Assembly (NCBI RefSeq): GCF_023278565.1 | Contig: NC_064681.1 | Location: 930,001-994,000 of the forward strand | Direction: 5' to 3' | Length of the DNA stretch: 64,000 bases | Origin: Colletotrichum lupini | Lineage: Eukaryota > Ascomycota > Sordariomycetes > Glomerellales > Glomerellaceae | In this document: piece by piece, positions 1 to 14,016 of the stretch | Layout: every line of letters begins with the position of its first letter | How positions within the stretch are numbered: position 1 is the first letter of the stretch | The notes under the pieces: model-generated | The model's input: only the letters and a program-made list of their open reading frames with translations | What the model was told of the DNA's origin: nothing | The model's database searches: none | Translations under genes and position numbers: made by a program

Positions 1-1236
1 TCCTTACCTGCTCTCTCCTCGCTACTCTGCTGCTAGTAATCGCAGCAAGTACCTTGCCCTCGCCTTCGCGGCTTGACACACGCAAGTGTCTCCAAGACGT
101 AGCTCTGTGAGTGTGGGTGTGAGGTGTGAGGTGTGTGCCAGGTACTCGCGCGAGTCTTCTCTTTCCAGCTTGTCTCTCTGCTTTCCTCAGTCAGCTGGAG
201 CTGTTACGGATGGTAGTTGATACAATGGCTGGCCTGTCTCAGCTTTCCTTTCCAAACCTGACCCGTCCAGTTTTGTCGTGCCGAATGTTAGCCTTGAAAA
301 GTCTCTTCCCTCCACCCTTCCTCTCTGCAGATGGTCTGTCCTTCCAAGTTCCCCATCCCTCATCTGCTCTTCTTCCCGTTCCCTTGGCCTTATCCTGTCT
401 AATCATATCGCCTGGGCGTATTTTATTCTTATTTTTGTTCTTTTCTGTCCATTCCCAATCTGTTTTTTTTTTTAAGTCCGGGGGCTACTAGTCTTGTCTC
501 ACTTAACCCTTGCCTTGCCTTGCCCTGCTGTCATCATCATATCTGAGTTGGCCGGTCCGCGTCGGGCCAATATTGCGACTCCATTCTCGTGGGTTTCCTT
601 CCCCCATACTATTTCGATCCAAGGTACATTGCGTTGTACCGTACGTACACCTCGACACATCAGCCCCATACACGCACATACGGATACCCATACACATACA
701 TATACACATGCGTACATACGTACCCAGCAAGCATCCTTCTGCACCTCACCTTGTCTTCTTCTTGCAGACGGCTTCTGCGAGTTAATGTAGATGGGCCCCC
801 GTTGACCCCATCATATCCCCATCCAGCCCATCCCGGCCCTCGATCCGACCACTCTCCTCCACCGGTACCTCCTCATCTTCACTACGCCATCTGCTCCTCG
901 TTGTCGGCGTTCCTCTAGTCGCTTCCGTCCCGCAGTCGCCACACGGCTAGCTAGCTAGCTGCTGCTGGCTTACTTGGGTCATCTAACTGTACCCGCTCGT
1001 GACATTGTCCGCAAACAGATTAGCCCCGTCTGTCAACTGGCGGATCATGACTTCGGACCATCCTAGCTCTCTTCAACAGCACAACACCTTCGAATTTGAT
1101 GGAACCGTTGATAAGACCCTTACTTCCCCCCTCTGTGCCAACCACGAGGTCTCTTCACCTGCTACCTTTCCTCGATACCTCTCCCCTCCCCTGACTCTCT
1201 CCTGCTCCTACATGTGGAAGCGCCACATGTCGGCGA
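1..1236. other. 5' flank of the F-box gene, no gene seen
   Basis: This stretch lies upstream of the F-box start codon. It is pyrimidine-rich (many CT and CCTC runs), with a GTGAG-rich patch near 105-135, a short CA/TACA-rich patch at 660-720 and a tandem CTAG run at about 948-960. Open frames of up to about 120 codons occur but look like low-complexity translations, with no recognisable domain. The composition suits a fungal promoter and 5' leader. A leader intron cannot be excluded. Confidence 0.6.
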
Positions 1237-2946
1237 ATGGCTACCGCATCCTCCCTCCGTGCAGCGCCACAGAAATGGTCTCTGAATGACCTCAGCTCCG
1301 AGCTGCTGGCTCTCATTTTCGAGCAGGTAGGTTTTTTGAGCGGTTGACAATGCTTCAATGGCTACGCCACTCCTCCTATCCCGCAATTGCTTACCAAGAT
1401 TTTCCAGCTCCGAGAGATAGACGAGCGCGCCCTTGCTGCTGCGCGGTGCTTGTCCAGGCGCTTTGAGGCTATCGCAACTCCCGTCACCTACCGTACGATT
1501 TGCCTCAACGAGCGCATTGTTGCTCCAGACGCCGAATCGCGGTATCCTAATCTCTTGCGCAATGTGTCGTCCTATACGAACCACGTCGTCACACGGAGCG
1601 ACCTAGACCCTGACGGCATTCGGCGGGTGCTGGACAGGGTCCAAAGGCTAAAGACTGTGCGGTATGCTGACAGTGGTCTTCACAGCTTTTGGAAGTGATT
1701 TTCTGACGATACTCGCAGATGGCACTATGTCGATGCTGAATTCCGATCAGGACGACTCTGGCTTCCGTCAGACGTGCTCAACCCCCAGCAGACACGATTT
1801 AACGGCACGAAACTGTTCGTCGAGGACTTGCCCCTGCGAGAATTCGAGGGACAACTACGAGACACCTACGTCCGAGCGATTCCCACAGACCTTCTTGTCT
1901 CGCTCAAGCTTGCGAGTCCCGCCCCGCCGCTCACGACACGATTGAATTCCCTAAAACAGCTGCTCCTGCTCTCCCGCCGCCTGGAGACATTTCACTACGA
2001 AGACCGTGGGCAGGGGACGAACTTCAAGTTCGCCCAAGGAGAGCGCATACCCCCGCTGAAAGACTTGGCTCTCAAGTCATACGACTGGAACCATTCGAAG
2101 GAGGACACCCGCGCCCATTGGGACTTTTCTCAGCTCGAATCGCTCGACCTGAAGTACGTGCCCGTCTTCAACTTCCTGTCGACTGTGGATTTCCCCGACT
2201 TGGCAGGCTTGCGACATCTACACTGCGAAGACTTCAGCGCCCACCTAGTTGATAAACGAGAGGAAGCAACGGGCGGTTTATACTTACTGGTGGCTAATCA
2301 CATTCGGGCTTTGCAGACCCTCAATGTGACGTGCCACACCCGTCTGTTCCCACTGGATGGCATTTTGAGACATGGCGAATCCCTCCAAGTGCTCAAGTTC
2401 CGTGATCACATGGGCTTTGGAGAGGAGGACCGACGGTGCCCAACGCTCTGGGGTGAGGATATCGCTATTTTGGCGCAAGGTCTCCCACACGTGCACACGC
2501 TGGAGCTGGACATGGACGTGGCCATGTGCGACCCGACCGAGTTCCTCCGCGCTCTATGCAGCTTCCGCAGCCTTCAAACTATCACACTACACGTCCAGAC
2601 CGTTCTTCACGCGCTCGAGGTTGTTCACCCGGGAATGGACCGCGACTACGATGCGGCCTTACGCACTTTCCAGTTTCTGCTACGAGAGAAGCAGCTCGCG
2701 ACGCCCGACGTGCCCTGGAAGCAAATCACAATTAATGTAGGCGGATGGCGCAAGGTCATGGTCCGTCGCTTCAGCGCTGCCTGGCGCCGTCAAAATGAAA
2801 ACGGTGTGTACGCCGAGCGGTGTTTTGTGCTAGAGAGAGCCGACAACGGTCAAATGGCATATCGAGAAGAAATGAGCATCGAAGGCCGCTCAGCAACACC
2901 AACGCCCGATCCTCCGACGCCGAACATGGATACCGATTACGACTAA
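1237..2946 (+). CDS. F-box protein with leucine-rich C-terminal region
   Basis: My model joins 1237-1326, 1408-1661 and 1719-2946, giving 523 residues. Exon 1 begins with ATG at 1237 and encodes the start of an F-box (about residues 13-50, with W-S-L-N-D-L-S-S-E-L-L-A-L-I-F). Exon 2 continues it. Intron 1 is 81 nt (GTAGGT...TTCCAG, phase 0) and intron 2 is 57 nt (GTATGC...CGCAG, phase 2); both joins keep the frame. The rest of the protein has irregular Leu-rich segments such as LESLDLKYV, LRHLHCED and VHTLELDMD, as in fungal F-box proteins with degenerate leucine-rich repeats. By family knowledge the F-box binds Skp1 in an SCF ubiquitin ligase and the C-terminal part would bind the substrate; the substrate is unknown. 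The tail is acidic and rich in Pro/Thr/Asp. Such genes are numerous and often lineage-specific in fungi, so I give no symbol. Exon 1 is the least certain exon. Confidence 0.82.
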
Positions 2947-5900
2947 TAAGGCCGAGAAAGGTACGGCCTACGTTCGTGGAGCGAGGAACGAGAGCCAAAA
3001 AAACATACAGAAAGAGAGCGAGAGAGAGAGATTCGCATGAGATACCAGGAGGGACAAAAAGACTACAGCAGGAAGGCAGAAAAACTACTGGGAGGCACTA
3101 GCATATAGATGGAGGAGACTGGCGACGTCAGCACTCTAATCTTAATGATACCAACGATGTTCATGACCATGCACCTCTGGCCTATCTACTCATCGCATCA
3201 CGAGTGCATGTTCCTGCAGCTCTTGCACGTCTCTGCCGCAGTGCTTAATGCAATTCGCCATGGCTCCAAAACGGGGACGTGGGCGCATGCGTGCGTGCGT
3301 ACTCGAAGCCCTGGATCGGGTATCCAGAACGCAGACGCAGAACGCTGAACGCAACGCTCAGCCGAACCACAATCGGGTACCAGAGTTCATCACCCGTGAC
3401 GTGTCAGGACCCCTTCCCCGAGTGCCCCAATCTCCTTTCCATCCCCGCCCCAGGAATAGTAATCCCATCTCCAATCGGGTATCGTTCGCGACTTGGCCTT
3501 CGTGAAGCACGGGGCAGCTAGGTGAACCCGCGTTGGCCAGGAGCGGGGTTTTGAGTGAGGTGAGGTGAGTCGTTGAAAGAGTAAGGATCCGTACGTGAGG
3601 GCTTGACGGACGTTTGTGAATGCGGTTGTTTGCGATCGTGAAGGGGGGGGGGCATAGAGGATTCCGAAGTAAGGCAGTAAGTAGTAGCGGTAGATTATGG
3701 CGGTTTTGGTGCGAGGGTGCTGAGAGAGGCATCGTCACCTCTTGGTTCTGAATGATTCCATCTCGACTGGTCTGGTGTCAGGATATTCGTTGGACCATGG
3801 AATCGTGGTCTGGACGCTGGACGAAGGGTCCCCTAAGCGATACAGCGATGGTTCAAGATACCCTCGAATAACGACCCGGCGGACATGAACCGACGGATAT
3901 GGGATCACATCAATCGCGTGATGCATAACCTCAATTAGATGATTCGAACCAAACCTAAGAGTCGGGAACATCTCCAATTACTCATCCCCACCCCGGACCT
4001 CTTGGCCAAATCTAGGCACGGACAAACCCGAGATTACACGCTCCTTTCGGGTGCGCCAGGGGGGTTTTGCGGGAGGGTCGGGAAGGTCCTCCCCACCCCG
4101 GCCCTCCCCCGTTCCGCTCCGTTTTCCCCGCAATTTTCGCAGTAGCATCACACCGAATGGGCCTGTCAGGTGAACTCTATCTCTTACCGAAGCACAGACC
4201 CTCTCTTTCTTCACCTCGGTGAGAGATGCAAGATCGCGACCTCACCTTGCTTCACACCTTGCTCACACCGAGAGGTGGAGGTGCGCGAGAGGAGACGTGG
4301 GCAGAAAAAAAGAACGAGTAGATTTTAATGTTCCAGTAGATGCTACGAGTCTCGAAGACGTGTACTGTGTATTTCATCTTCGCTCCCTGACCCTGTGGTG
4401 GTTGATATGGTGGTAATGTAGCTAAATGTATTGCGGGTAAAACGCAATTTGCTGCCAGGTATGTAGCTACCCTGACGAGGGGTGGGCGAGCTCGTACGGG
4501 CATTCATATGCCTGTAGTACCTCTGTTCGATCAAAGTGATTCATGTATAGTTAACTTGGGGCTGATCTAAGATCTCGTGGCTCTCAAGCTTTGGTACCAG
4601 AAGTCCGAAACCAGGAAAATGTTAACACATTTATGTCTCGAAGGGCCTGAAGCCATGTTCCGCGGATAGAGCACCAGAGCGTCCCGAACTGGGTACCGGG
4701 CGTCTCCCAAATAGTCCTGCTTAGCTACTATCGGCACTTGAGCTCGTTCCTTTGCACCACGGCTCCTGAGAGGCTAATATCAAGCAGCTGATTTGCGCGT
4801 CGTAGTGTTTAGCCGAGAAGGGAAGGAATTGCTACTGACACTGGGGCATTTATCGTGGCCTCGTTTGAGTGATGCTACTTGCAGTTGTAAATGAGGGTTG
4901 AAACGTGTAGAAACGTGATATCAAACATCCGGAAGACAAACTTGCCTATGCATGTCGAGAGGTTGGCTAATTGACCATGAACGAAAACAGCACGCTTGAT
5001 AGTCTAGGCATAACATGCCAAAAAGTCTCCTTTAGATATGTCGGTCGCAGCTCTGCAGAATCTGTGTGGCCAAGATTACCAAAGAGGAACGTCGTGGTTT
5101 GACCATATCCAGCAGAGAAGCCACCAAATATCCCCAAGGTGGATGCTTTTTTCCAATCCGCCAAGGCTGCGTTAGAACCGCGAAAGAGTTCCCTGTGCAA
5201 ACGCAAGCACTCGCTTGCTCGAATCTCAGTTTCTCCCTCTCTCTGTCTCTCTCGGGTGCCTGCCATCCGTCGATCGAGATCCTGTACTGAAAGTATTGTC
5301 ATCAGAGAGTGATCGTTCGAAAGCCTTGTAACTTGCGAGGCCATGGCTCCACACCGTGTGAAGCTACCTGGTCCCGTGACAGATTGATGGTCAAACATGG
5401 CTATCGCTTTCCGAAATCATATATGGCGAGACATCGCGTGCCATTGTAAAATCAGCCAAGGCCGGAAGTTTCCCGTGGCTGGCTGAAATCGTCTCTGTGT
5501 CTTACATCTAGAGGGGGTGTTTGAGTGCGAGGTACGCACGCCACCGGGCCGTCCGTGTAGAGGAACGAGACATGATTCCCGGGAATCTGGTCGAGTGGTG
5601 GACTAGCTTCCGCCAGGGGCACACCAAAATGACTTGTAAGACATGTTCCAGCCGCGCCGCCCTCGCTTAGCCCTCTGGAGTGTATTCCAGCCCGAATGAT
5701 CCTGCGGATAAGATGCCTGCATAGTCTCCACCGTGCGATTTCGTGCAAGGCTTTGCTGGCCGAGAACTCTGTTTTCGCTGTCAGTACAAGCAACCCTAAC
5801 CCTGAGTCGTATGACGAAAAAGGTGGATGCAGAGGGGTGAACAATGAATCTCGAGGCTCTTCCACGGCAAAGTCTCAACTCGATTACCTGTATCGTCGGA

Positions 5901-8900
5901 GATGTTCCCTTTTGTTCTCTACAGTTCCAGCCCTTTTAGTTCAAGACTGAAGACCTGTCAAGACCGTAACTGGATTGGCGAGCCTGGTAATGCCTTGGGC
6001 TGGCTGAGCGCGGATCTGGGCCGTCCCGAATCTTCTTGCTTCTCTACACGCTGCGCAGATGGCATGGAATGTATGTGGCCACGACAACTCGATAGTTCCC
6101 CAAGGGTTCTTCAAGTAGTGGCCGAGCGTCATTCCTCGGATTGTTAGGGCCCGGCATGTCGGGTCGCGGAACGGCAGGAAGGTTTCGCAAGACTCGGATG
6201 GCTGACCTAGTCAGCAGGGTGCTCCGGCTCCCTCAGCTGGCTTGAGACGGTTGACAGCCTGATGGTAATTAGCAGGTCTCTCTCTCTGGAATGTTCGCCC
6301 TAGAGTTGTGTTCCCTGATAGCTTCCTAGAGCTGCCCACCATCATGTTTGGTCTCGGGGATGCTGTAGGCGCAGAAGCTCGGTAGTAGGTATGGGTCTAC
6401 TTTTCGTCATATTCTCGATTCGCTTTTGTCGAAGGATAGAATGAGGTTTTGTCGAACAGTGAACAAGAATTTGACGTTTCGATAGGAATGACAAACAATG
6501 ACTGGAGATCAATTGGGATCGGCAAACGTTCCCTGGCAACCTGACGAGAGGCATTCAAGGGAGGAGGTCAGAAAGGGCTAACGGCGATGGGGTAGATCGA
6601 TGGGGAGGGAGAGACATTGTGGCTGCTTGTCTCTTCTTTCCGCCTGTTTGCAGCTGCACAAACGTCCCGTCGGTGCTGGATAGGCGTCGATGTGATTCAG
6701 TTCGTATATACGTGCGGGTATGCTTCCCGGTCGATACAGATAGATGCAGAGACACGCGTGTAGCAACATCAGACATGTCTCAACTGTCAGCACCGTCAGC
6801 TGTCTCTCTATAAACCTGTTGCTTGTTTGGAACCTGATTGGAGACTAGGGAGCTGATGAGACGGGATCAAGGAACGAAGCAGGACCTTCTTGCCGGGCTT
6901 TTGTTGTACAAGACTTGAGGAATGTTTGACTGACCATTGAAGTATGTCGGTGTCCACCAACATTCGAAGGCTTCTGCTCGAACTACGCTGACCAAGATTC
7001 GTGCAGGACGGAAGCTCGCCTTGGAAAGGGGCCTTGACGCGTTTGAATACCAACGTCATGTTGATGTCAGGGATAGGTCGAGTTGGAAACAACACCACAC
7101 TCCACTCCAGACGATACCAGGAGACGAAAACAACACTAGGAATAATTGAATAATGACCATTCTGCTACCAGAAAAGGACAGGCGAAATCGGGAGCGTACA
7201 ATGGGCTGCCTGCACATTGGAGAAAAGCTTGAAAATAATACTTGTCACGAGCCGAGCACCAAGGTTTGTTTCTCGTCGCATAAACCGATAGAAAGAAGCA
7301 GCACCACGAGCTCAGCGCAGTCGATTTTCCGTTCCCAGCCAGCACATTGACCTGCTCCTAAGCTGTCGTACTATTACCAGGCTTCCCATTCCTCGGTAGT
7401 CCTCGCTCTCCCGCCTTCCTCCACGGCCGTTCGTCTGTTTCGTTCTTGATCCGGCGCGCCTCAAACGTTCGTACTTTCCACAACGACACGCCATTCAGCC
7501 GGTTCGGGAAAGCCTCAATGTACATCTTACCTTTGCGCAGCACGGGAAGGACGGGCTGGAAAATCGGACAAAGTCAGGTACGCAGAAGCGTCGCCGTTTT
7601 CGGTCAGCACGCCGTGTCCTAACCACTCTCCCCTCACGCCCCCTTCCCACGTTCCTGTCCTGCCGTCATCTTTTCTGGTACACCGTCTGACCTCCGCATT
7701 CGTATCTCCTCTTCCTCCCATTCTTACTCTCATCTCTGTCTCGGGCTCCCCAGGTTTTCCTACAGTAGACACCCTCACCGTGTTCAGTTTGACTGTACGA
7801 AGCCGCACAGTCCCTGGATCAGCGCGACGCATGTCAGATCGCCGGCTTGTCCCGGAATATCAGTTCGTATACGGTCAACGGCATATGCAAAACCCATCCA
7901 TGGATGGAGGCGCTGACGGCCGCATGACTCTGAGACCATGTGACATTTTCCGAACCGCCTCACACAAGCCCTCAAACCAAACCAGAGAATTGGGAATGAT
8001 GGACTAGGACGGCAGTTTATATCACACCCCGTTGTGTTTACGGTCAGGGCATACTGCATCTCGACCTTTTCGAACTCGGCGATCCAGGCAGGGCTGGAAC
8101 GGACGTACCTTGATGCTTCCGGATGGACAGTCGCCCTGCAAGATTGCTGCACGTCAGGATGTAACCCAAAGGTCTATCCGAGCATCTCAAGGCCAGACGA
8201 ACTTGCAGCGTCCACGCCCCCTGACCCGCCCATCGTCTCTGTTTGTGAATAGGGACATTTCCCCCTCTTTTTCTCCTTCGGTGGTCCCGGACCGTCACCG
8301 CTGGCTGTCGCTTGGTATCTTCCGCCTCCTCTAAGGTATAGGTACTTGCCAGTGAAAACGACCAGATCCATCACTTCTCTTTCGGTTCCCCCTCCCTGCC
8401 CCTCCTCCATGTCGGTGTGCGCAACCGCAATATCCCACTCCCTATGCCTCTGCATCCTACTACTTCCATACCTTCTCCGCTCCTCTCTCGCTACTTCCCC
8501 TGTCGTCTTGGACATTGCACACCGTATATTTCACTCCTCACATCGCCAAGATCAGCCCCCTTTTCTCCGGATCAAGCAGAGCCACTGAACACCATGATCT
8601 ATGAATACTAGTGCTGGGCCCTCGCCAAATCAGGCCATCTCCTCCAGCCCGCTCCGTACCGTCAGATAGGGTGCCTCGATCGAACTCAACTCTAGCCTCT
8701 TTCTCATTTTGAACCTCGCTAGCCAGCCGCTTGGCCCATCGTCACCGCCGCCATCCCTCCCGAGTGTCCCAGGAGCCTGGTGGTCGGCCGACGGGCGCTC
8801 TACTACCCACGAAGCCTTCTCTAGCCTGTTTTTTGCCTTTGTCTTGACAGCGCTCGGCAAGCCACTCCCTTCTCTTCCGTTGAAATCTACCTAGGACAAC

Positions 8901-11900
8901 GGGTGTGGGCTGCTGAAAATTAGCATTCATCACATCACAGGTCCAACGCCATGAACGCTTGTACAGAGCCTAGGCCTCTGAGCATCGAGTCCTCATCCCT
9001 CTTTGCAAGTATAATTTTGCAACGCTGCGCCAATAGTCTGCTTGGTACTTCTCAGCCCCCCCCTGGCCCTCCATCTATCTCCTCTTCTCCACGCAAACGA
9101 AGGCCATGCGCTTAGCTACCAGGAGTGTCTTTATGTCGATCCAACCATGTGTTTGCGGACTCCATATCCTCCAGGACAAGAGGTGTTCTCTTTTCGCAGC
9201 CCGTCAGAGTGCGAGGTACAAGAGTCCCGCAGGGGTCGCGGGCCAGAAAGTGTATGAATTTCACGTAACAAGGAGGGACATGACACCGACGAGCCCACCT
9301 CATCTCTCTTGCCGGCGGCTTATCTCCCTTCAGCTGGCTTGTTCACCGTGCCCCGTCTACCCCTCGGCCCCATCAACGGCCGGTGCCTACTGTTAGAAGG
9401 CAGGCAGGCAACTCCTTTCTCCGCCAACCGGCCTACTGGCCGCCCGGGCAAGGAACTTGGATCTTGAGCCAAGGCACCTATCTGGGCTACGAGGCATTCA
9501 GGGACCTCATCAATGGTGGTATGTTCCCTGTCTTGCGTTAGTACATTGGGTCGCCGCGCACTCTCTCCGCCTCCTCCTCCGCCCAATGTCGCGCAAGCCC
9601 GACGGCCCAAAATCCCTAGCGTTGCTGCAAAGAATCGGCATCATGTACTCTTGGGGCTCGCCGTTGGGAAGAGGCCGCAAAAGCTGCAAAAGATGCAAAG
9701 GCTCGGACACACGCTTACACGCTTACCAACGGACGCAAAGACACTTGGAGTCTGACATCTCATTGCTGCGCTCCGACCTCGCCTGGCCTGCATCTATCAA
9801 GCACAGACTTCATGTGAGTAATTAGCTGCCATACAAACCCCAGACAACGCCTAGTCCATGGGTACCGCCGTAAGCGGCCGTCTGCTCTCTTGACCGGTTC
9901 GAATCCTGCCTGCCCTATGTACTGTTCCTTCTCGGCGACGGTGCAACGAGGCAGACGCGTGAGTGTACGTGTGTTATGCACGCTCGCGGCTTCCGCTTGG
10001 TTTGTCTCGTCGTCACGAGTGAATTTTCCATATTCCTTCAACCTCGTCGAGTCATCTTCCGATTCTGGCTCTCTTTTGGCGTCGTGGTTTGGATGCCTAT
10101 GTCAAGGATGGCGTGTGTATTGTATTGTGTGTGACTCGAGTGTACCTGGTCGGTTCCTCGGACCACAGTGCTCGATATTGGCGAACGGCATTCTCCTTGC
10201 CCCTCCCCTGCCTGAGAGACAGGCGTGTATACACCACCCCCTTTGGCTCTCGCTCGCGCGCAGGTTTGTGTAACCAGGATCAACCCAATCCAAGGTCCCC
10301 ATGAGCGTTGATTGCGGAGAGGGGCCAACCGAAGCCCGGACACCACTCATGGGCTCATCCCTTCCCCTTCTCTCTTTCTCTCGTTCGTTTTGGCCCGCCG
10401 CCGCGCGGGGAACGGAAAAAAAAAAAAAAAAAAAAGGCAGGCGACTCGTCGAGTAAGAGGAGAGAACTGAGGTGAAGCGGCGAGGAGAGAGAGAGAGAGA
10501 GCACAAGAGAGGAGACCCGGGACTAGCGCCAAGGGTCCCCGAAAGCTCTTCCCTCTCGACAAATGGATTGGCGGCAACGAGGGGCCTGTCAAAGAGGAAC
10601 TCGAAGTTTCTCTCTCGTCCACTCGTACACCTCGTCCACTGGCCCCCGAAATGTACCTAGCTTGAACCCGGCTCGCCTCGAACGGCGCCTGTTCTTCTTC
10701 TGCTTCTCTCCTCTGGGCTGGCAGGCTGGCAGGCTGGCTGCCCCTCCCCTCCTCCCCTCTTCGCCTCCTCCCGCACCGCACACCGCGCACGCCATACAAA
10801 CCACCCATACAGACACCAGTGACCAGACACGGGAGACATATCGATAGAGACGCCATGTGGGAACGAACAATCGTGTCTTTCAGGTTTAGTGGACCCCCCA
10901 GAGTAAAATTTGAACATTGCAGATCTGGAGGGGAAAAAAAAAGGTCCTTTGCTTCTATTGTGCTGTTGTATTGAAGCTCTCGTTTCCTCCCCCTCAAGTT
11001 CCGTCCTTGTTGGAAAATTGTTTTCTTCCCTCGTGATTCTCCATGACAGGCTACTCTTTGTTCTTCCTCCTTTGTTCCTGAGGGGAGAAGGGGGCGCAGA
11101 TGGGGGGCCCGAGGGGGCAGTTTAGGTTGGTTGGTTAGGATCCATCCCCCTTTGTGTTGGTTCGTTTTCCCAAGTACCGAAAGACACCAGCCCAGGCGCA
11201 GACGTAAAGAACAAAGAACGAGAAGAAGAAACCATGGAAAACAACAAGCGAAGGTGTCTTTAGTTTGCTTGTTATTTCTGAACTTTTTAGTATCAACTTT
11301 TTTTTTGTTTGGGGGGGGGGGGGGGTACTTGTCCGCGGTGACGTTGACTCTTTTCTCCTTCTCTGCCGACGCTTGAGCTTTGAGGGATGATACCAAGCCG
11401 CCAGCCATACTCAAAACCTCACGACCAAGCTCTTGGAAAACAGTATTGCTCATGAAAATAGCTGACGAGGAGAAAGAGAGCCAACACAATGAAGAAAACG
11501 GAAAAGAAAGAAAGACCGGCATACCATGGCCCAAGCCACCTTACTCAGAACCTCAAACTAAGAGGAATGAACAATTTCACACCTCACACACACCGGCAGT
11601 TCCATCACTTTTACTCTGGCCCCCCCCATCTGGCAAATGCCTTTCCGGAACCCGAAAAAGTCCCCAACAGCGTCGCCGCCAGTTCACTATACGCTTTTGG
11701 ACCACCGACAAACCCGTTCGTTACGTGCCGTGCCATTGCCGCCGGCCGCCGCGTCCCCATGAAGTGGAAACCTACTTCGACCACTGAACACTTACGTTTG
11801 GTTCTATTCCTTCCCGCAATAACAAAAAAAAAAAAGGAACCCAAGGAACGCGCCGCGGACGGGCGGCCGAAACGGTTGCCTTTCCATCCCCCCCCCCTCC

Positions 11901-14016
11901 CCATGCTTGATGCCGCTGTTCCCCGTGTGCCTGGGTTCTGCGGAGTAGGAGGATAGAATGAGGCTTGGTTGTAGGAAAGGACGCAGGCAAAGGCAGGCTA
12001 GGTCCCCGAGCTAGACAGCATCGGCGGTCCGGCCCCCAGGACTCTTTTTGTATGCGTACAGCAAACAACACATTTTCCTTTTTCCCTTCTTTTTCTTCTT
12101 CTTTTCTTACTCGTGAGTCTAAGTGAGGGGGTCCATTGGAGGTCCGAAGTGGAAGTGGAAGAGAGGGGGGAAAGTACCGTGCCGCAAAGGTAAACTCGGC
12201 GGCGGCACCGGCGGCCGCGGCAACAAGCGGTGGTGGCTCCTCATCTTCTTTCCCTCTTCCCCCGTTCCCGTTTCCCCTTACCCTTCTCTTCTCCCCTCCC
12301 TGCTTTAGGTAGGTAGGTTCCCGTCACCAATCATTAAAAAAAAAACATCAGTGCTGAAAAAACAAAGCTTCCCCCCCATCCCCCCCCCCCTCCCTTCCCC
12401 TCCACCAAGCGCGCGAACGCACGTTTATCGATATCAGAAGAAGCTTTGATCTGATATTAAAGGACGGGGAAACTACTGGTCTCGACTTCCTTATTATGTC
12501 CTGCTAAAGCGGAAGATCTGTCCGTGCTTCTCTCCCTTCAAAGCATTAGTCGCCTCTGTGGCCTTTCCTTTCCCTTACCTTTAGCCCTTTTCAACCGTCG
12601 GATCAATATGACGTGTCACATATAGATGGGGGGTGGGACACACATTATTTTTTCTGTTCCCTCGGGATTACGGACTTGAAGACAGGCGAGTAACGACAGC
12701 AAAAGAGTCAAAAAGATCTTCAGCAAACAACGTTGAAGCTTTGGCACAAAACTTATTCTTCCTTGCTTTGTTCTTTTTGGCTTGTAAGACCTCTTACAAG
12801 CAAGAAACAGGAAATAACCACAGACAATGGTGACAATAGTGGCAATGCTACGCTTGGCTTCGTAAAAAAGTGTTTTTCTGTTTCATTACTTTCTTTCCAA
12901 ACCGCACACCACACCTTGTCGGGTTGTGTGGGTGTGTTGCTATGTGAGAGAGGGAGAACATGACAATCATGAGTAGAGAGAATCGTTGGAATGAAGTAGT
13001 AGTAGAAAAAAATAACCTCGGAATCTTTTGTAGCCCTCGCGGTGCTGCCAACTTCTGACTTCTGCAGAACGAAAAACACAACATGACATGATGGGGGGTG
13101 GGGAGGGAAAACAATAAAACGCATCCGATTCATGTGGGATGTAGATAAAAATGATAAGGTTATTGTGTGATATCTTTGCCGCCCAGTTCCTTTGCATCGC
13201 TTGCGCGATTTCGCCTTCGTAATACTCTCTCAACGTTTGGGATACTAGTAAAGATAAGATAAAATGAAAAAAAAAAACAAGGTACGCAGCGGTTTTGACA
13301 TGAAAAATATAACACTCCAGCATGTGTGGCGTGTCGGACAATGGGTACTAAAATGAGTAAAAAGGCAGGACAGAAAATCAAAAACAGACGTGTGCCGTGA
13401 GGCAGACCAATCTTAACCCTTTCCGTTCCTTTGGGAAATGACTGTGTACGAAAAGAAAAGGTGTAGAACAAAGCAAATAAGAATGCAAGGACCAGTTTCC
13501 CGGATCTCGGGAAACCCGCGTATGTGGTATGCTCAAGCAAAAAACCTCCCACCATTTCCCAACCTCAGCCAGCCCCCAGCAAACACCAAAAAATCGAAAA
13601 TCAAGACGATGCTGACCGTGGAATTTTTTTTTTTTGGCTGATCCTGGAAGCCGTTCCCACCAATTCCCCCCTCCAACATGGAAACTCACTTGCTACAGAA
13701 GCTCATGCCTGCCTGCCTATGCCTGTCAAAGACCGATATGCGTTTCCCATGAACTTTGTAATGTATGCAACCTGAGTTAAATCGCATGGATCTCTTGACG
13801 TCGTTGCCGCTTTCGCCGGCATCGCTCGCAATAATCGAGGTGGAAGCGTAGTCTCCAAGGTTGTCGTGTTGAGAGATTTTCCAAAGCGAAGAGAGTACCT
13901 GGCCAGCAGATCCATTCCTATTTGCGTCGGACTGAGGCGGTCGATATCCGCGGAATAATTAGGTTCCCCTGAAGACGAAGGATCACGCTCTCTCCCCCTC
14001 CATGCGCCTCATCTCC
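2947..14016. other. 11 kb gene-poor intergenic region
   Basis: I see no gene I can support here. Open frames of 100-145 codons on both strands (for example 4967-5398 and 5452-5865 on the minus strand) have no recognisable domain and no clear splice-linked neighbours. A purine-rich (GAGA) tract at 3000-3030 follows the F-box gene. The part from about 10.3 to 12.5 kb is dominated by homopolymer and simple-sequence tracts, listed separately. The part from 12.6 to 14.0 kb is more A/T-rich and probably includes the 3' end of the zinc-cluster transcript. Lineage-specific genes or non-coding RNAs cannot be excluded. Confidence 0.55.
10416..12390. repeat. Cluster of homopolymer and simple-sequence tracts
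   Basis: Long mononucleotide runs are concentrated here: A20 at 10416-10435, an AG-rich run ending at about 10502, G15 at 11311-11325, A12 near 11823, and C11 at 12380-12390 next to a C7. A short GGCAGGCT direct repeat lies at about 10719-10740. These tracts create a misleading minus-strand open frame (10347-11534). They are likely to vary in length between strains and to cause sequencing errors. Confidence 0.85.

Noticed and set aside
9880..9915. GGTTCGAATCC, a perfect tRNA B-box, with a TAGTCCATGGG A-box-like sequence upstream.
   Set aside because: The T-stem has two mismatches and no acceptor, D or anticodon stems can be formed at tRNA spacing.
10347..11534. A 395-codon open frame on the minus strand, the longest in the 3-14 kb region.
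   Set aside because: It runs through the A20 and G15 tracts and other simple sequence, giving Phe, Pro and Ser runs, with no domain. Its length is explained by low complexity.
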